64,000 bases of DNA, taken from the NCBI GenBank assembly GCA_037179385.1, contig CM074195.1:13925887-13989886 (forward strand). Reading direction: 5' to 3'. This stretch comes from Holothuria scabra (Eukaryota > Echinodermata > Holothuroidea > Aspidochirotida > Holothuriidae). Below are positions 22,694-33,800 of this stretch, in pieces. The translations under genes and the position numbers were made by a program. Position 1 is the first letter of the stretch. Each line of letters opens with the position of its first letter. The notes under the pieces were generated by a model. That model searched no databases. It saw only the letters and a program-made list of their open reading frames with translations, and had not been told where the DNA came from.

Positions 22694-24921
22694 CAGTGTC
22701 GTAGCTAGGATATTTTCCAGAGGGGGCAAAGTTATGAAATTTCCCCGAAACTTTTCCCGGTCAATGTGTACGTATTTCATATAAAATATGCAAATTTACA
22801 ACAAATTTAATCTTAAAAGTATAACATAGAGCAATTGGAAATAACAACTCTTACAATATTTATTTTGATCAACAATATCAAGTTTACTTTTATGTACAAA
22901 CGCATTGACGTATGCAGGATTTCTCTGAAGGGTGGGGACATGCAGTTTGTTGAGTGATCGCCAGTCTGGGGGAGGGGTCCCCTTCCCTTTGAAATTTTTG
23001 GGCGTTTTTAAGGAGCTTAGATGCAAAATGGTGCAAGATTTTCGACTTTGATAGGAACAGTGTTAAAAGTTGAATTGTGGTGGTTCGTGAGGATAAAACT
23101 GAAACTTTTGTGTCTTTACATAATTCTTATGCCATTTACGCTACCATATGAAGTAAAACTTGTCATTAAATTTGTATACTTTTAGGAGTCAAATTAAAGA
23201 CCATCGATCGGTATAGGCGAAAGGGAGCATTTTAATTTGCATTTTTTCTTGGCCACAAAACGCTATTCTGCCACAAAGATTACCCTAGCGTAGCGTCCCC
23301 AATGGTTGGCTCGGAGCGTAGAGAAAATTTCGAAAAATCAGATCCCTCAGATGGTCGGAAATGGCATTTTCCAGACTTATACGAAGAATCTAGCGAGTCA
23401 CAATCTTCTTTTGTCGTTTGCAATAAAATGCTAGCTTTAAAATATGTTCGCAAACTGCAAAGTGATCAGAGAGTTAAGAGTTACTTTGACCCCCAAAAAG
23501 AAATTTGGCCCAAAAGACTGAGCAAAGCGCGACCATTGGCTGGCGAGGAGCGTAGAGAAAATTTCGAAAGATCACTTCCTCAGATGGCCAAAAATTGCGT
23601 TTTTAAGCTTGCAAAGAAAATCTAAACATGTAGTCTTTATTTTTAGCTTTTGTTTGCAATTCGAAAAAAATCAGGAACATGCTAAGTGATCAGAAAAATT
23701 ACCCCATAAAATGTACTATCACTATTAAGCCTATATGAAATGGTCTTGATTCTTTTCGGGGAAACTTTACAATGAATTGAAATAGGCCTATGCTAATACT
23801 TCTCTATTGTGACTCTTGGCTATATTGGAAGCTTGAAAAAAGGCCCTGGCCGGCTAGACTTGAAACAATAGGTTGGAAACTGGATCAAAAAACTCTGTAT
23901 AACTAACTAACTTGGTTAAATTAAAGATCCGCTGAATTGATGAAATCGTCTGTGACTGATCGAACTCCCATTTATTAATGATTTTACCCCAAACATCTCT
24001 TGCGTGGTAAATGGCAAACTATTTCTCACCACACCTGAACCCCCTCCGTTCTCCTGTCCCCGTATTGTACGTCTATGCCGGTCGGGGAAGGAGTCTACGG
24101 GGTGGGCCCTCCCTTTAAAAATTCTTAAAAAGGTAGGTGACCTCAGAGGCAATCGGTGCCACCAGTGGAATACAGAGGCTACCTATTTTAAGTAAAAATT
24201 GGAATTTGGCAGAGTTTGCCTATAACTTGTAGGAATAAAAAAAATTGGCTTCATTGAGGAGCCTTGCAGAGACAATCCTTCCCCTTTGAAAATTTTCGAA
24301 AAATTGGGTGTCCTGACATGCAATCTGGTGCCATATATGCTATCTTTTGAAGTAGAATCTGTGTTACTAAAGTATGGCTACGTATTTAAGGACAAAAAAT
24401 GGCATCCCTGAGGGGGCCATGGCCCTGCCTTCGTACGGTACGCCACTGAAAGGAGGCCTAATAGTGGCTCGATCACACAGGATATCCTGTTAAAACAGCA
24501 GTCTGTTAGGTGTAGAAGGATACATTCACCGAGTAAGTTTTAGCCTAACACAATGTATTCATGTACCCGTTTATTGTAACACCCGACATCAGCTGTTGTT
24601 AAATTCCTGAATAACAGCTTCCTGTGCACTGGAATACACTGATCATACATCCGCGCGTATACAAGAGAACTTTCAATCTGCTGCGCGGCGAGGAAATTTC
24701 TGTGGAACGCGACTCGGGCCGGTTCATGCGACACTGACGAAATCTGGGTTAAATTGTTGCATAAAAATACGAATTATGTATGAGAAATGTCTGACAATTC
24801 CTTATTCTAACAAAAATTTTGAGAAAAGGGAAGAAGGGCATATCACTTTTTTCAAATTTCTCCAAATTATTTTCCGGGGGGGGGGCAACTTGCCCCCCTG
24901 CCCCCAGTAGCTACGCCACTG
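22694..24921. mobile_element. Non-autonomous hAT-like element, copy 2, inserted in a LINE
   Basis: Ends CAGTGTCGTAGCTA and, inverted, CAGTGGCGTAGCTA, with a perfect 8-bp duplication CAGGTGTG. Inside are two units of the same repeat as in copy 1 (about 23288 and 23522: TAGCGTCC/AAGCGCGACCATTGGCTGGC followed by GGAGCGTAGAGAAAATTTCG). A second end-like sequence GTACGGTACGCCACTG sits at about 24433-24448, suggesting an inner deletion or nested end. A SINE 3' piece lies at 23830-23915. No transposase. Confidence 0.85.
23830..23915 (+). mobile_element. tRNA-derived SINE, 3' end
   Basis: 'ggccggctagacttgaaaca' followed by 'ataggttggaaactgg' and a CTAACTAACT tail, as in the other SINE copies. Confidence 0.65.
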
Positions 24922-24929
24922 CAGGTGTG

Positions 24930-25390
24930 GAACTCTCTTCAAACATCAGCTGGAAAATACACATGAATAAAGTAGCAGCTAAAGCAAATCGGACTTTGGG
25001 CATATTGAGAAGGAATCTTACTTATTGCGACAAGTCAACCAAAGTAACCGCCTATCATTGCTCTTGTCTAGCCCATTCTAGATTACTGCAGTGCTGTCCG
25101 GGTCCCTTATACTCAATCTGATAGGGATATTATTGAAAACGTTCAGAGGAGAGCAGCCATATTTATTTTTAACAACTACCCTGACAGTCGTCAGTCCAGC
25201 GTTTCTAACATGATTATACAACTTAAATGGGATAGTCTTGAAACTCGAAGACTGAGGGCTCGCCTCCAGATCATTAATAAAGAAAGACACAGTTAACTAC
25301 CCAATAGTGTAGATAATTTCCTGATTGACTCTCCAAGCTCTGCTACTCGTCGCAGTGGTGGTAAATACTTCTACCACCCACCTTTTATCT
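24930..25390 (+). pseudogene. LINE reverse transcriptase fragment, right part
   Basis: Continues the RT interrupted at 22685: GVELSSNISWKIHMNKVAAK, ANRTLGILRRNL, then ENVQRRAAIFIF and TRRLRARLQII, the usual thumb and C-terminal motifs. Several stops. Joining the two parts across one copy of CAGGTGTG restores collinearity. Confidence 0.8.
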
Positions 25391-27018
25391 AATAAATCTG
25401 ATGATTTAAAGCTGATGACCCCATGAATATCTCTAATTACCGCCCAATATCTGTTTTAAATTCCATTTCCAAAATATTCGAAAGAGTAATGCATAATGAG
25501 CTTTCCACTATTTCTTGAAAAACATAAGCTCCTCTCTAACAATCAGTTCGGATTCCGTAAGAAGTATTCTGCGTACATGGACTCTCTTAATTTATCTAAC
25601 CACATTACTGCTGGGTTTGACAATAAACAAAGTACAATGGGTGTTTTGTGGACTTATCTAAGGCCCTCGATACCGTTAATCATAGCATTCTATTACGCAA
25701 ACTCACTTGTAATGGAATTAAAGGTACAGCTCATGATTGGTTTGTACGTTATTAATCTGATCGTAAGCAACTTGTATGCATTAATAACTGTTCTTCGTCT
25801 TTCAAAGATATATCCTGTGGTGTACCTCAGGGGTCTGTTTTAGGTCTCCTGTTATTCCTTATCTACATAAATGATCTTCCTCTTTTTCAATAAGTTAAAA
25901 TTTGTACTATATTCGCAGATGACACTAGTATCTTATTTAGAACAGATGATCCCACTTCTAATGTCCCTATATACTGATGCCGAGCTTGCTCGTGTGTGTT
26001 ACTGATTCCCAAAGAAAACAAACTGTCTCTGAACGTCAACAAGATGCATTTCATGCTGTTCCAGTCTAATAGGAAGAAATCACCCGGCAAAAGTATTTAC
26101 ACTGATGGTTCTATTATCAATCAAACCGATTCTGTTAAGTTCTTAGGGCTACTCATAGATCCACACTTGACTTAAAAATGCCACGTTGACTTATTATGTA
26201 ACAAAATCTCGAAGACTATAGGCGTCCTACATAAAATCAAGCATCTTGTACCTCGTCGAGTCTTGCTTTCTCTGTACAATACTCTTATCTTCCCTCATTT
26301 ATCCTATTGTACCATTGCTTGGAGAAACACCTTCCATTCTTATCTTTATATTTAGGCTTTACGTACGGTACTGCAAAAAAGTGCCATTCGTCTAATTACT
26401 TCCTCCCACTATAGGGCTATTTCAGCTGACCTTTTTAAAGAATTAAATATTTGAAGTGTTTTTGATATTTATAAGCACAAAATGGGTATCTTTATGTTCA
26501 AAATTAGTCATGAGTTATTACCTTCCATATTTCAGAGTATCTTTCATCTTAAATTCTTAATAAATCTGTCCACAACTACTGTAGGCTACCAGGCATTCCG
26601 AAAACTTTCACCTATATAGAGTCAACACTAAGGTTGAAGTCATTTGTTACTTCCGGGTCTCTATTATGGAATAACCTTGATCCTCAGCTAAAAAACATTT
26701 CCTCACTTTCCCCATTTATCAAGAAATTTAAATTATGCCTAATTAATAAGTATTAATGTTATTCTTATTTATTCCCTCGTGGGTGGTGGGTTTTTAGGGG
26801 TTTCGGGAGGGGAGGTTGGCTGTTACTTAATTCTATTTTGTGTTATTGATCTTCTTTTTGTCTTTTTTATATATTTTATTTCTTGTAAAGGTGGCCTGCT
26901 TAATTAGTACAAGCTTTTTGCTTTTTCAGGCTTCCTCCACCGCTTTCTGTTATTTTATATTTGCTCCTATTATTTATGATTTTTGTGGGAAATAAATGAA
27001 TTGAATTGAATTGAAATA
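25391..27018 (+). pseudogene. Second CR1-like LINE, RT to 3' end, decayed
   Basis: Starts NISNYRPISVLNSISKIFER and runs through NNQFGFRK, GVPQG (split by frameshift), FADDTSILF and VKFLGL to a LWNN-type tail. There are many stops and shifts. It ends with the pentamer repeat GAATTGAATTGAA (27000-27013), typical of CR1-group 3' ends. Confidence 0.85.
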
Positions 27019-27044
27019 AATTATGTCAGCCAAAATCCCATTAC

Positions 27045-27052
27045 CCACTACT
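27045..27052. repeat. Left target site duplication of foldback element C1
   Basis: CCACTACT, identical to 29729-29736. Confidence 0.75.
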
Positions 27053-27316
27053 GGATTACGTAAGTTTCCACCATTGTTACTCTCAAAAATGGTGTTTTCC
27101 GCCCCTTTTTATTTTTAACAGAAAACATCTCTTTGTGGGGAGGAAAGTAATTGAATGGAATGTGATATCAGTTGTACTTGTGTCAAATAAATATTTTATC
27201 AACTTTTCCTTTAATTAGTTTCAAGCATCATAGATGTCTTTTGCTATTCAGTTCAATACTAGCTCGTTACTGTCGTGCTGACATCTTTCCAAGCAATTCT
27301 CTCTGTATGGACATAG

Positions 27317-27613
27317 AGGCAGTCATTCGTCACCCTAAACTACAGTTTCAGTATACATATATCAAAACTCTCAATTGGTACAGCTCTTTGATTGTCATCA
27401 CATTCAAACAATGCAGCATAGCTAAATTACACAGCATGGGCACTGACAGTGTCTTGATTACACATTATGGACTTGTATGGCCACTGGGACAAGCCATGAA
27501 GCAATAAACAAGGATTATGTCTGGATAAAGATGAGTTTTAGATAAATGTGGGAGGGGCTAGAAGTAAGTAGGTTGGGAGAATTGGAACTGTTTGGGATGA
27601 TGAAAATATGCCT
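27317..27613. mobile_element. TTAA-type MITE, copy D3, nested in C1
   Basis: Inner sequence and both ends match D1 and D2 (CACCCTAAACTACA..., GTTTGGGATGATGAAAAT). The right TTAA is intact (27614-27617); the left is ATAG, probably mutated. Confidence 0.75.
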
Positions 27614-27638
27614 TTAAGGGTACCAATGTGACCCGTAC

Positions 27639-28549
27639 GGTGTCCGGTCAACTCGGCCCCTGAGACAACTCGGCCCGGACATCTCGGCCCCTGGACAACT
27701 CGGCCACTATTGAAATGCTATATTAAGTGAACTAACCAATTGAAAGATTGTATTCATGAGGAAATTTGCACGGCCTAACCTTCAGCTTTAAGACATTGCT
27801 CAAAATAAACCTAATTTCGTAAATATAAATAAAAATTTTTGAAAACGAACATTTCTTACTCTGTTTCTTGATTTTTTTTAATTTGACAACATCAATTTAT
27901 TGATGTTATTCAAAACCACTCTTGAAAGGGGCCGGAACGCATAGTACTATATACAGTTCTAATTGCTTCTCGGCCTTTTGGCTAAGATCGTGCGTAGTAT
28001 CTGCTATTTTCATCTAGTCTAGAAGAGAACCATATAAGCCAGTCCAACTGTAAATGGTCTGAGGGCCCTGATGTTGGTCGTATACTGTCTGTCTTTCATC
28101 AGTGGACGTAATAGCTTTTTTCGGGAAGCTTGGTCAAAAGAGATAATCGCTTTAAATTCAAACACCGGCTTCCTTTGTAAAAAAAAGCCTAATATCTTTC
28201 GCATGAAATCTGTAATTTGATTACAAACCTTTCCTAAAAAATGTGCAAGGTTCATTGATTATGATAAAGTCAGACTGCGCGCCGTTTACCCATGATCTTT
28301 TACTTGATTGGCTGTTGAGAGTCCTGTGACAACATTTTTGCTCTCTTCAAATGTGAAATAGTTTACAAGAGAAAAACTGTTACCTTGAATGTAAAATAAT
28401 GAAGTTCTACTAAGCGAGCCAGTACTTAGTTGTACTTCTAACGTTAATATTAAAATTAATAAGGGTAGTGCTTATTCAATGGTGGCCGAGTTGTCCAGGG
28501 GCCGAGATGTCGGGCCGAGTTGTCTCAGGGGCCGAGTTGACCGTAAACC
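27639..28549. mobile_element. Foldback element A ('CTCGGCCCC' arms), nested in C1
   Basis: Arms of about 65-70 bp: the left arm reads CGGTCAACTCGGCCCCTGAG onward and the right arm is its nearly exact reverse complement. Each arm is four short repeats of the type ACAACTCGGCCCC/ACATCTCGGCCCC. The outer ends are GGTGTCCGG and (inverted) GGTTTACGG. Flanks ACCCGTAC and TTACGTAC share CGTAC, possibly a decayed 8-bp duplication. The interior holds a U2 snRNA-like piece. Confidence 0.8.
27962..28011 (+). pseudogene. U2 snRNA 5' fragment
   Basis: Matches the conserved 5' end of U2: GCTTCTCGGCCTTTTGGCTA, AGATC, then GTAGTATCTG including the branch-point-recognition GTAGTA. The match fades after about 50 nt; the Sm site and 3' stems are absent. 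No snRNA promoter is visible. Probably a retro-fragment or part of a U2-derived repeat. Confidence 0.85.
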
Positions 28550-28671
28550 TTACGTACAGGTATACCATATTCAGTGCTGTAAACAATTTTTAACACATTC
28601 ACCATAAGCCTGCCTATAGACACACGGACTACTTATACGTGAAAAATAGAAGTCGGAGACTATTCTTGATG

Positions 28672-29500
28672 TGGTAGCCGGTCGTTTCGCCCCCTTGCCA
28701 GTTCGCCCCCAACCAGTTCGCCCCCTAAATACCAGTTCGCCCCCAAGCATTAACCAGTTCGCCCCCCCTAGACCTGTCAGTTCGCCCCAAAAGACCTACC
28801 GGTTCGCCCCTATTCTTTCTGAAGCATATCACTTTACAACAAGTGAATGTTAAGAACAAACGATGTCAACGAAGTGAAGTTTCTTATTAAATTCTCTTTC
28901 AGGATGAGATTGAGTTCATTTTTAAAGGTGAAACAAGTTGTTCATATGTACTAAGTCATAAAGTTACCGTACGCGCAATTGCTGAGTGTTAATTGTGTTG
29001 ATAGTACTGATGTAACCTTACGCTTTCTATCTGCGTTTTCGTTACTACATCGTTCATGTACTTCTTTGTGTAAACGTTTTTTGGTTCTAGGCCTATTTAT
29101 AATTTCCAATAAATGGCGCAAAAATCGAAAATGGTTTTAAAAAAATGCTAGCTTACTTGCTTGTGAAACTTAATTCTGGACGTGCAAGAGAATACCAGGT
29201 CTACTTAACATATGACTGGTTAGTGCGTCAGACAGCGCACCGCCTACCCTTACTTGACTTGGGTTTTGTCACATTCTTGCCAACAGTCGTAACTTTTTGA
29301 AAATAACTGTTATTACAACTACAAAACTGCATTTAAAGTCAGTTTATTCGATGTCATACTCATAAGTATTTGGGGGCGAAACGACCTCCTCTTTGGGGGC
29401 GAAACGACCTCCACTACGGGGGGAACTGGCAAGGGGGCGAAACGACCGGGGCGAACTGGTGGGGGGCGAACTGGCAAGGGGGCGAAACTACCGGTAACCC
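28672..29500. mobile_element. Foldback element B ('TTCGCCCCC' arms), nested in C1
   Basis: Left arm starting about 28674: GGTAGCCGGTCGTTTCGCCC then six or so repeats of CAGTTCGCCCCC. The right arm is the reverse: blocks of GGGGGCGAAACGACC and GGGGGCGAACTGG ending CCGGTAACC at about 29498. CTTGATGT is present on both sides (8-bp duplication). The ends GGTARCCGGT resemble those of A (GGTTTACGGT) and C (GGTTACAGTT). Confidence 0.8.
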
Positions 29501-29736
29501 TTGATGTTTATAAAAACAGCATACAATTCATTTTTTGCGAAGAGGATGCTGAAAAAGTTTTAGGCCTATCCACTAATTTCATGGTTGTCTTGTACTTGGA
29601 TTTAAAATTTAAAATTAAAAGTAATTTTTAACACATATAAGTTCAAACATTACTTCCCTCCCCAGGTATTTCAGGTGCGGAAAGTAACGGGCGCAAACTA
29701 CCGAGGGCGGAAGCTAACGGACCCCCCCCCACTACT

Positions 29737-30304
29737 ATACGCAGTTGGAATTCGCTACCTGAGCAGGTACGCTAGCTGTGCCCTTTCAATTCTTTTAAGA
29801 GACAGCTGGCTCTTCTCCCTAAGAGAGCTACCACTTTGGAGCTGAGAAGGATTAGGGGAGACATGCTCCAGGTATACAAATTTCTATCTGAAGGGAATCC
29901 TTTGTTAGCTTGTAGTTACAGTATTTAAAGGCCCAAAGTAATCCTCGGGTTAGAGGCCATTGTAAAAAACTAGTTGATAAGTCTTTTGCTAGACTTAACA
30001 TTAGGAAGTTCAGTTTCTACCTCGCCATTACACTACACTACGGTCTCTCATAGGGTTGTTAACGAGTGGTAGAATCTAAATTTTCTGGGCTCGTTAGGTG
30101 TTGGTGGTTTGCTTTTGTTTGGGGTTTTTTGGATTACAGGGCATCTTATGGGACCTTTACAGCCCTTCTTTGCTCTTTAACCTGTTACGTAATTATGTAT
30201 TCAGAATTGCTAGTATAGTTAGTATCATCCGACTTCTTTAACCCACATTATGTAACTTTAACTGTAACATTATGTGACAGGACGAAATATTCTTCCAGGT
30301 GTTT
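29737..30304 (+). pseudogene. LINE C-terminal and 3' remnant
   Basis: Frames give RGHCKKLVDKSFARLNIRKF and VVNEW-like text, the usual C-terminal tail of CR1-like ORF2 proteins, followed by GGGCATCTTATGGGACCTTT and CTTTAACCTGTTACGT, a 3' region shared with 17430-17530. Frameshifted and truncated. Confidence 0.6.
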
Positions 30305-30701
30305 GTCCTGACCACGGACTTATATACATGGACAGATCATGTAACGCCTAGATGGTCGCCACCGACTGGGGCAAAAAAGGCGCACCAAGATGGCCGCCGT
30401 AAAGCTATAAATCGTCTGATTTGACGAAGACCCTGTAATATTTTGAGCAAAAGTTACACTTGAATGGGAAACAATACCATATTCCTGCAATAGGTGAAGT
30501 GATTTTGACCTTACCTTGCCATATTTGAAAAATATTTCAACTTTGTTGCAAAATATGGTGATATACTTGAGCAAGTCCAAACTTTCACACAAAAGTCATA
30601 GCAGACAGCCATCTTGGTGCGCTTTTCTCAAACGGACGGTAGCGACAATGTACAGTGCAGTATGCTCTGTCCATGTATTCGAAGTCCGTCGTGGCCCTGA
30701 C
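30305..30701. mobile_element. MITE G1 at the EMC1 promoter
   Basis: Element 30313-30693. The ends CACGGACTTATATACATGG and (inverted) CGGACTTCGAATACATGG are followed on both sides by GACAGA. The flanking 8-mers GTCCTGAC (30305-30312) and GCCCTGAC (30694-30701) differ at one base. A full relative is at 42933-43342. Both subterminal regions carry a CAAGATGGC motif (30386 and, reversed, 30609), similar to a YY1 site. Confidence 0.75.
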
Positions 30702-30776
30702 AAAGAAAGAAGAAGGAGAGACCGAAATACCACAGATCCCTTTCGCGTTCCATATATCCGAAGGGAAATATTCAAA

Positions 30777-30883
30777 ATGGCAGCCCCCTGTTCATTAACC
30801 ACCTTGACAATAGTTGTTCTCCTTTTCTCTCATTTCCCATCGTTTGAAGCCCTGTTCGAAGATCAAGTCGGGAAATTTGATTG
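30777..30883 (+). CDS. EMC1: EMC1 exon 1
   Basis: Start codon, signal peptide and EDQVGKFDW. Donor GTAATT. Ends after the second base of a Trp codon (phase 2). ATG in a CAAAATGGCAGCC context that also fits a YY1 site. Confidence 0.93.
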
Positions 30884-33800
30884 GTAATTTCAGTCTTAGT
30901 GTAGTTTTTAAATTGAACGTCTTTAATTCTGTTTAAATTACGTCGCCTAGGCTAAAGTCTGTAAAGAGTAACATTGCCAGGTTGCAATACAATGTTGAGT
31001 AACGTAAAGGTTGTGTGAGGCCTAACGTTATCGCCTATACTTAGGCGGGTTACAGTTAGTTTCCGCCCTCGCTATTTTCCACCCCTAAAAACGGTACTTT
31101 CCGCCCCTTTTATTTTTTAGCAGAAAACATCTTTTAGGAAGGCGGAAAGTAATGGAATGGAATGTGATATCAGTGGTACTTTTGTCAAATGAAGATTTCA
31201 TCAATTTTTCCTTAGGCTAAAATTTCAAACTTCATCAATGGCTTTTACTATTTAATGCGACACCTGTTACTGCCATGTTGTTGACGTCTCTACAAGAAAT
31301 ATTCTCAGTGTAGACTTCACTATTATGTACTTACATACAGGTATACGGTATTTAGGGCTGTGAACAATTGTTCACACATTCAGCATAAGTCTACATATAG
31401 ACAAGCAGACTACTTACACGTAAAAAAATACAAGTCCGTGACTAGACTTGATGTTCAGAAAAAAAGGTCATGAACAGGCCTAGCCTAGGCCTACAATTCA
31501 TTCTTTTTGATGAGGATGCTGAAAAAGTTTTAGGCCTAGGCTATCCACAAGTTTCATTGCTGTCTTGTACTTGGATTTGAAATTTGAAGTTAACAGATAT
31601 TTTTAACATGTGTAGCTAAGTTCAAACATTACTTTCCGCCCCAAGATTTTAGGGGCGGAAAGTAATGGACAGAAACTATCGAGGGGGGAAACTAACGGAC
31701 CCCGTATAGGTGTAGGCTAGGCCTAGCTATGGTCCTTAAGTTTCCATCCTCGTTAGTTTCCGCCCTTTACTTTCCATACCTAAAAATCTTGGGGCGGAAA
31801 GAAGTGTTTTAACCTACATGTGTTAAAAATAACTTGAATTTTAAATTTCAAATCCAGTTCCAAGACAACAATGAAATTTGCTTGGGCCTGGGTGAATTTC
31901 ATGTAAAGCCCACACAGAAGGTACGCCAAGGTTTTTGTGATCATACGCTTGGATTTTCTGTGCACTTACAATACCACATAGCAATATGCAGGCCTGGGCA
32001 CATACGTACACACATAGTAAGTAGCAATCCGTATGGGATTGTACATACTTATGCCTATGTATACCTGTATGTAATGCATACACCATTCATTGACAATAAA
32101 AGTAACGTTACTGTATAGCATAGTATACTGTACGTTTATCATACAACGGGAACTAACTGGTGGGCCGGGAGTACAGCTTGCCCCCCGCTATATCGAGAAG
32201 GATCCGGTGCTCACGCCAAAGATCTTCGTGTTGTAGTGCACGAAATGCAGACTGGGAAATGTGTGGATAGCCAAGGCCTAAGTTAGGAGAGAAATACCTC
32301 ACTTTGGGTGACAAGGAAAAAGCAAAGAAATTTTTGTTCAAGGCAGAATGACTTTTTCCTTCAAATAAAGCATCAGGTAGCATGATTGATGAAAACTGAA
32401 ATATTATTAGGCCTAGGGCCTACGTTAGGCTTAGCCTACTGTAGGCTATAGGCTAACAACATAAACCTCAACTTACAACTAACGTTACAAGCATAGCCTA
32501 ACCTATTTACTAGCCCTCACAGCCTCAGTGTGGACTGTGGTCATTCGCTATATATACCTGATACTCACAAGGCCTATACACAGTTTCGTACGTGGTGTAC
32601 TAATGTCCTTAACTGGATGTCTCACTGTATTTTGAAAGAAGAGAAGAGAAGAAGGCCTACAGTAGGTAAAGGGTTGAGAATGATCATCATTCTGAGAATG
32701 ATAATGTACACAAGCAGCGGTGGGCCTTTAATTGGGCGTATCTTATGCCCACAGACTTCCTACAGTATATATATATACATGGACAGAGGTTCATGGGAAA
32801 TTGGTCACCACCGTTCGAACCGAAAAGACGTAGCAAGATGGCACAGCCACCGTGAAGCCTTAACTTTTGCATGATTTGGCGATGAAACTGCAATGTTGCA
32901 AACAAACTTTGGATGTGAATGGGAAAAAATATCATATCTTTCAATTTGTTTGGTAGTTTTGACCTAATTTTACATTATTTCCAAAATGTAACAAAGTCTT
33001 TCAAAATCTGTTGATTTTAGCCACTGACAAAGTCCAGATTTTTTTTTAATACAAAACCATACAGGGTGATAATGTATTGTCACCAACTGCTAGACCCAAT
33101 ATAAGCTGTGCATAACTCAGACTTCCTATATGCATTGACAGAGCAGACTGCTTTAACGTCCTATGCGTAGATTGTTGCTACCGTACATGTGATTATGGCA
33201 AGATGGCTGCCTGCTGCGGTTTTGTGCATAGATCAGGATAAGTTCTTATTGCTTCTCAAGATACACCTAGCATTTGGCAAGCCTAAGCTTACACAACTGC
33301 TTTCAAGACAGCAATATTACAAGAGAGCTGACATCAAATGCTAAGATTAAACCTAGGCCGAACTACGAGCCCTGATACAGTACAGTATGTGTGCCACAAT
33401 GCTACAATGCTCTTTAGCTTGTTATTGTTCAGTGACACTACCAGTATACTACAGATACAATGCGGCCATTGTGTGATGAGCAAGTATACCATATACAAAT
33501 GCTAGCGCTCGGACTATGGATTAATTGCTATTTGCCAGAAAACAATTTCAAATAAATCTCTTTTAATTTAATAAAGAAAATTTGATGACAAAATTTATGC
33601 CATTTGAAGAAAATATTTATTTGAATTCAGAAAGGTATTTCTCAACATATTTAAAGAATTTTCTACTCTTAAATGCATATGTATATTGCACAGTAAACGA
33701 TGCACCATCAACTTGCATACAAACTTTTCAAATTTGACTTACTCAAGTACTCTTTTACAAAACAATAAAATACATAAATGCCAAAATAAAATAAAATGGC

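Larger units (their letters stand above)
27053..29728. mobile_element. Foldback element C1, containing nested elements D3, A and B
   Basis: The left end GGATTACGTAAGTTTCC and the right end (inverted GGTCCGTTAGCTTCCGCCC) match the ends of copy C2 (31047-31703), and the flanks carry an identical 8-bp duplication. The interior is collinear with C2 once three insertions are removed: D3 (27317-27613), A (27639-28549) and B (about 28672-29500). The shared interior includes 'ggaatgtgatatcag' and 'gatgctgaaaaagttttagg'. C1 is therefore the oldest of the four. Confidence 0.75.

Noticed and set aside
23302..23625. 107-aa frame with repeated RRENFEKS/RRENFERS
   Set aside because: Arises from the internal repeat of the hAT-like element.
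27962..28011. Functional U2 snRNA gene
   Set aside because: Only the first 50 nt are present; no Sm site, stem-loops III-IV or promoter elements.
32153..32383. 76-aa minus-strand frame ending [16 protein letters not shown]
   Set aside because: Faint resemblance to the linker after a gypsy-type protease, but no protease motif, no neighbouring RT and nothing to extend it. Not called.
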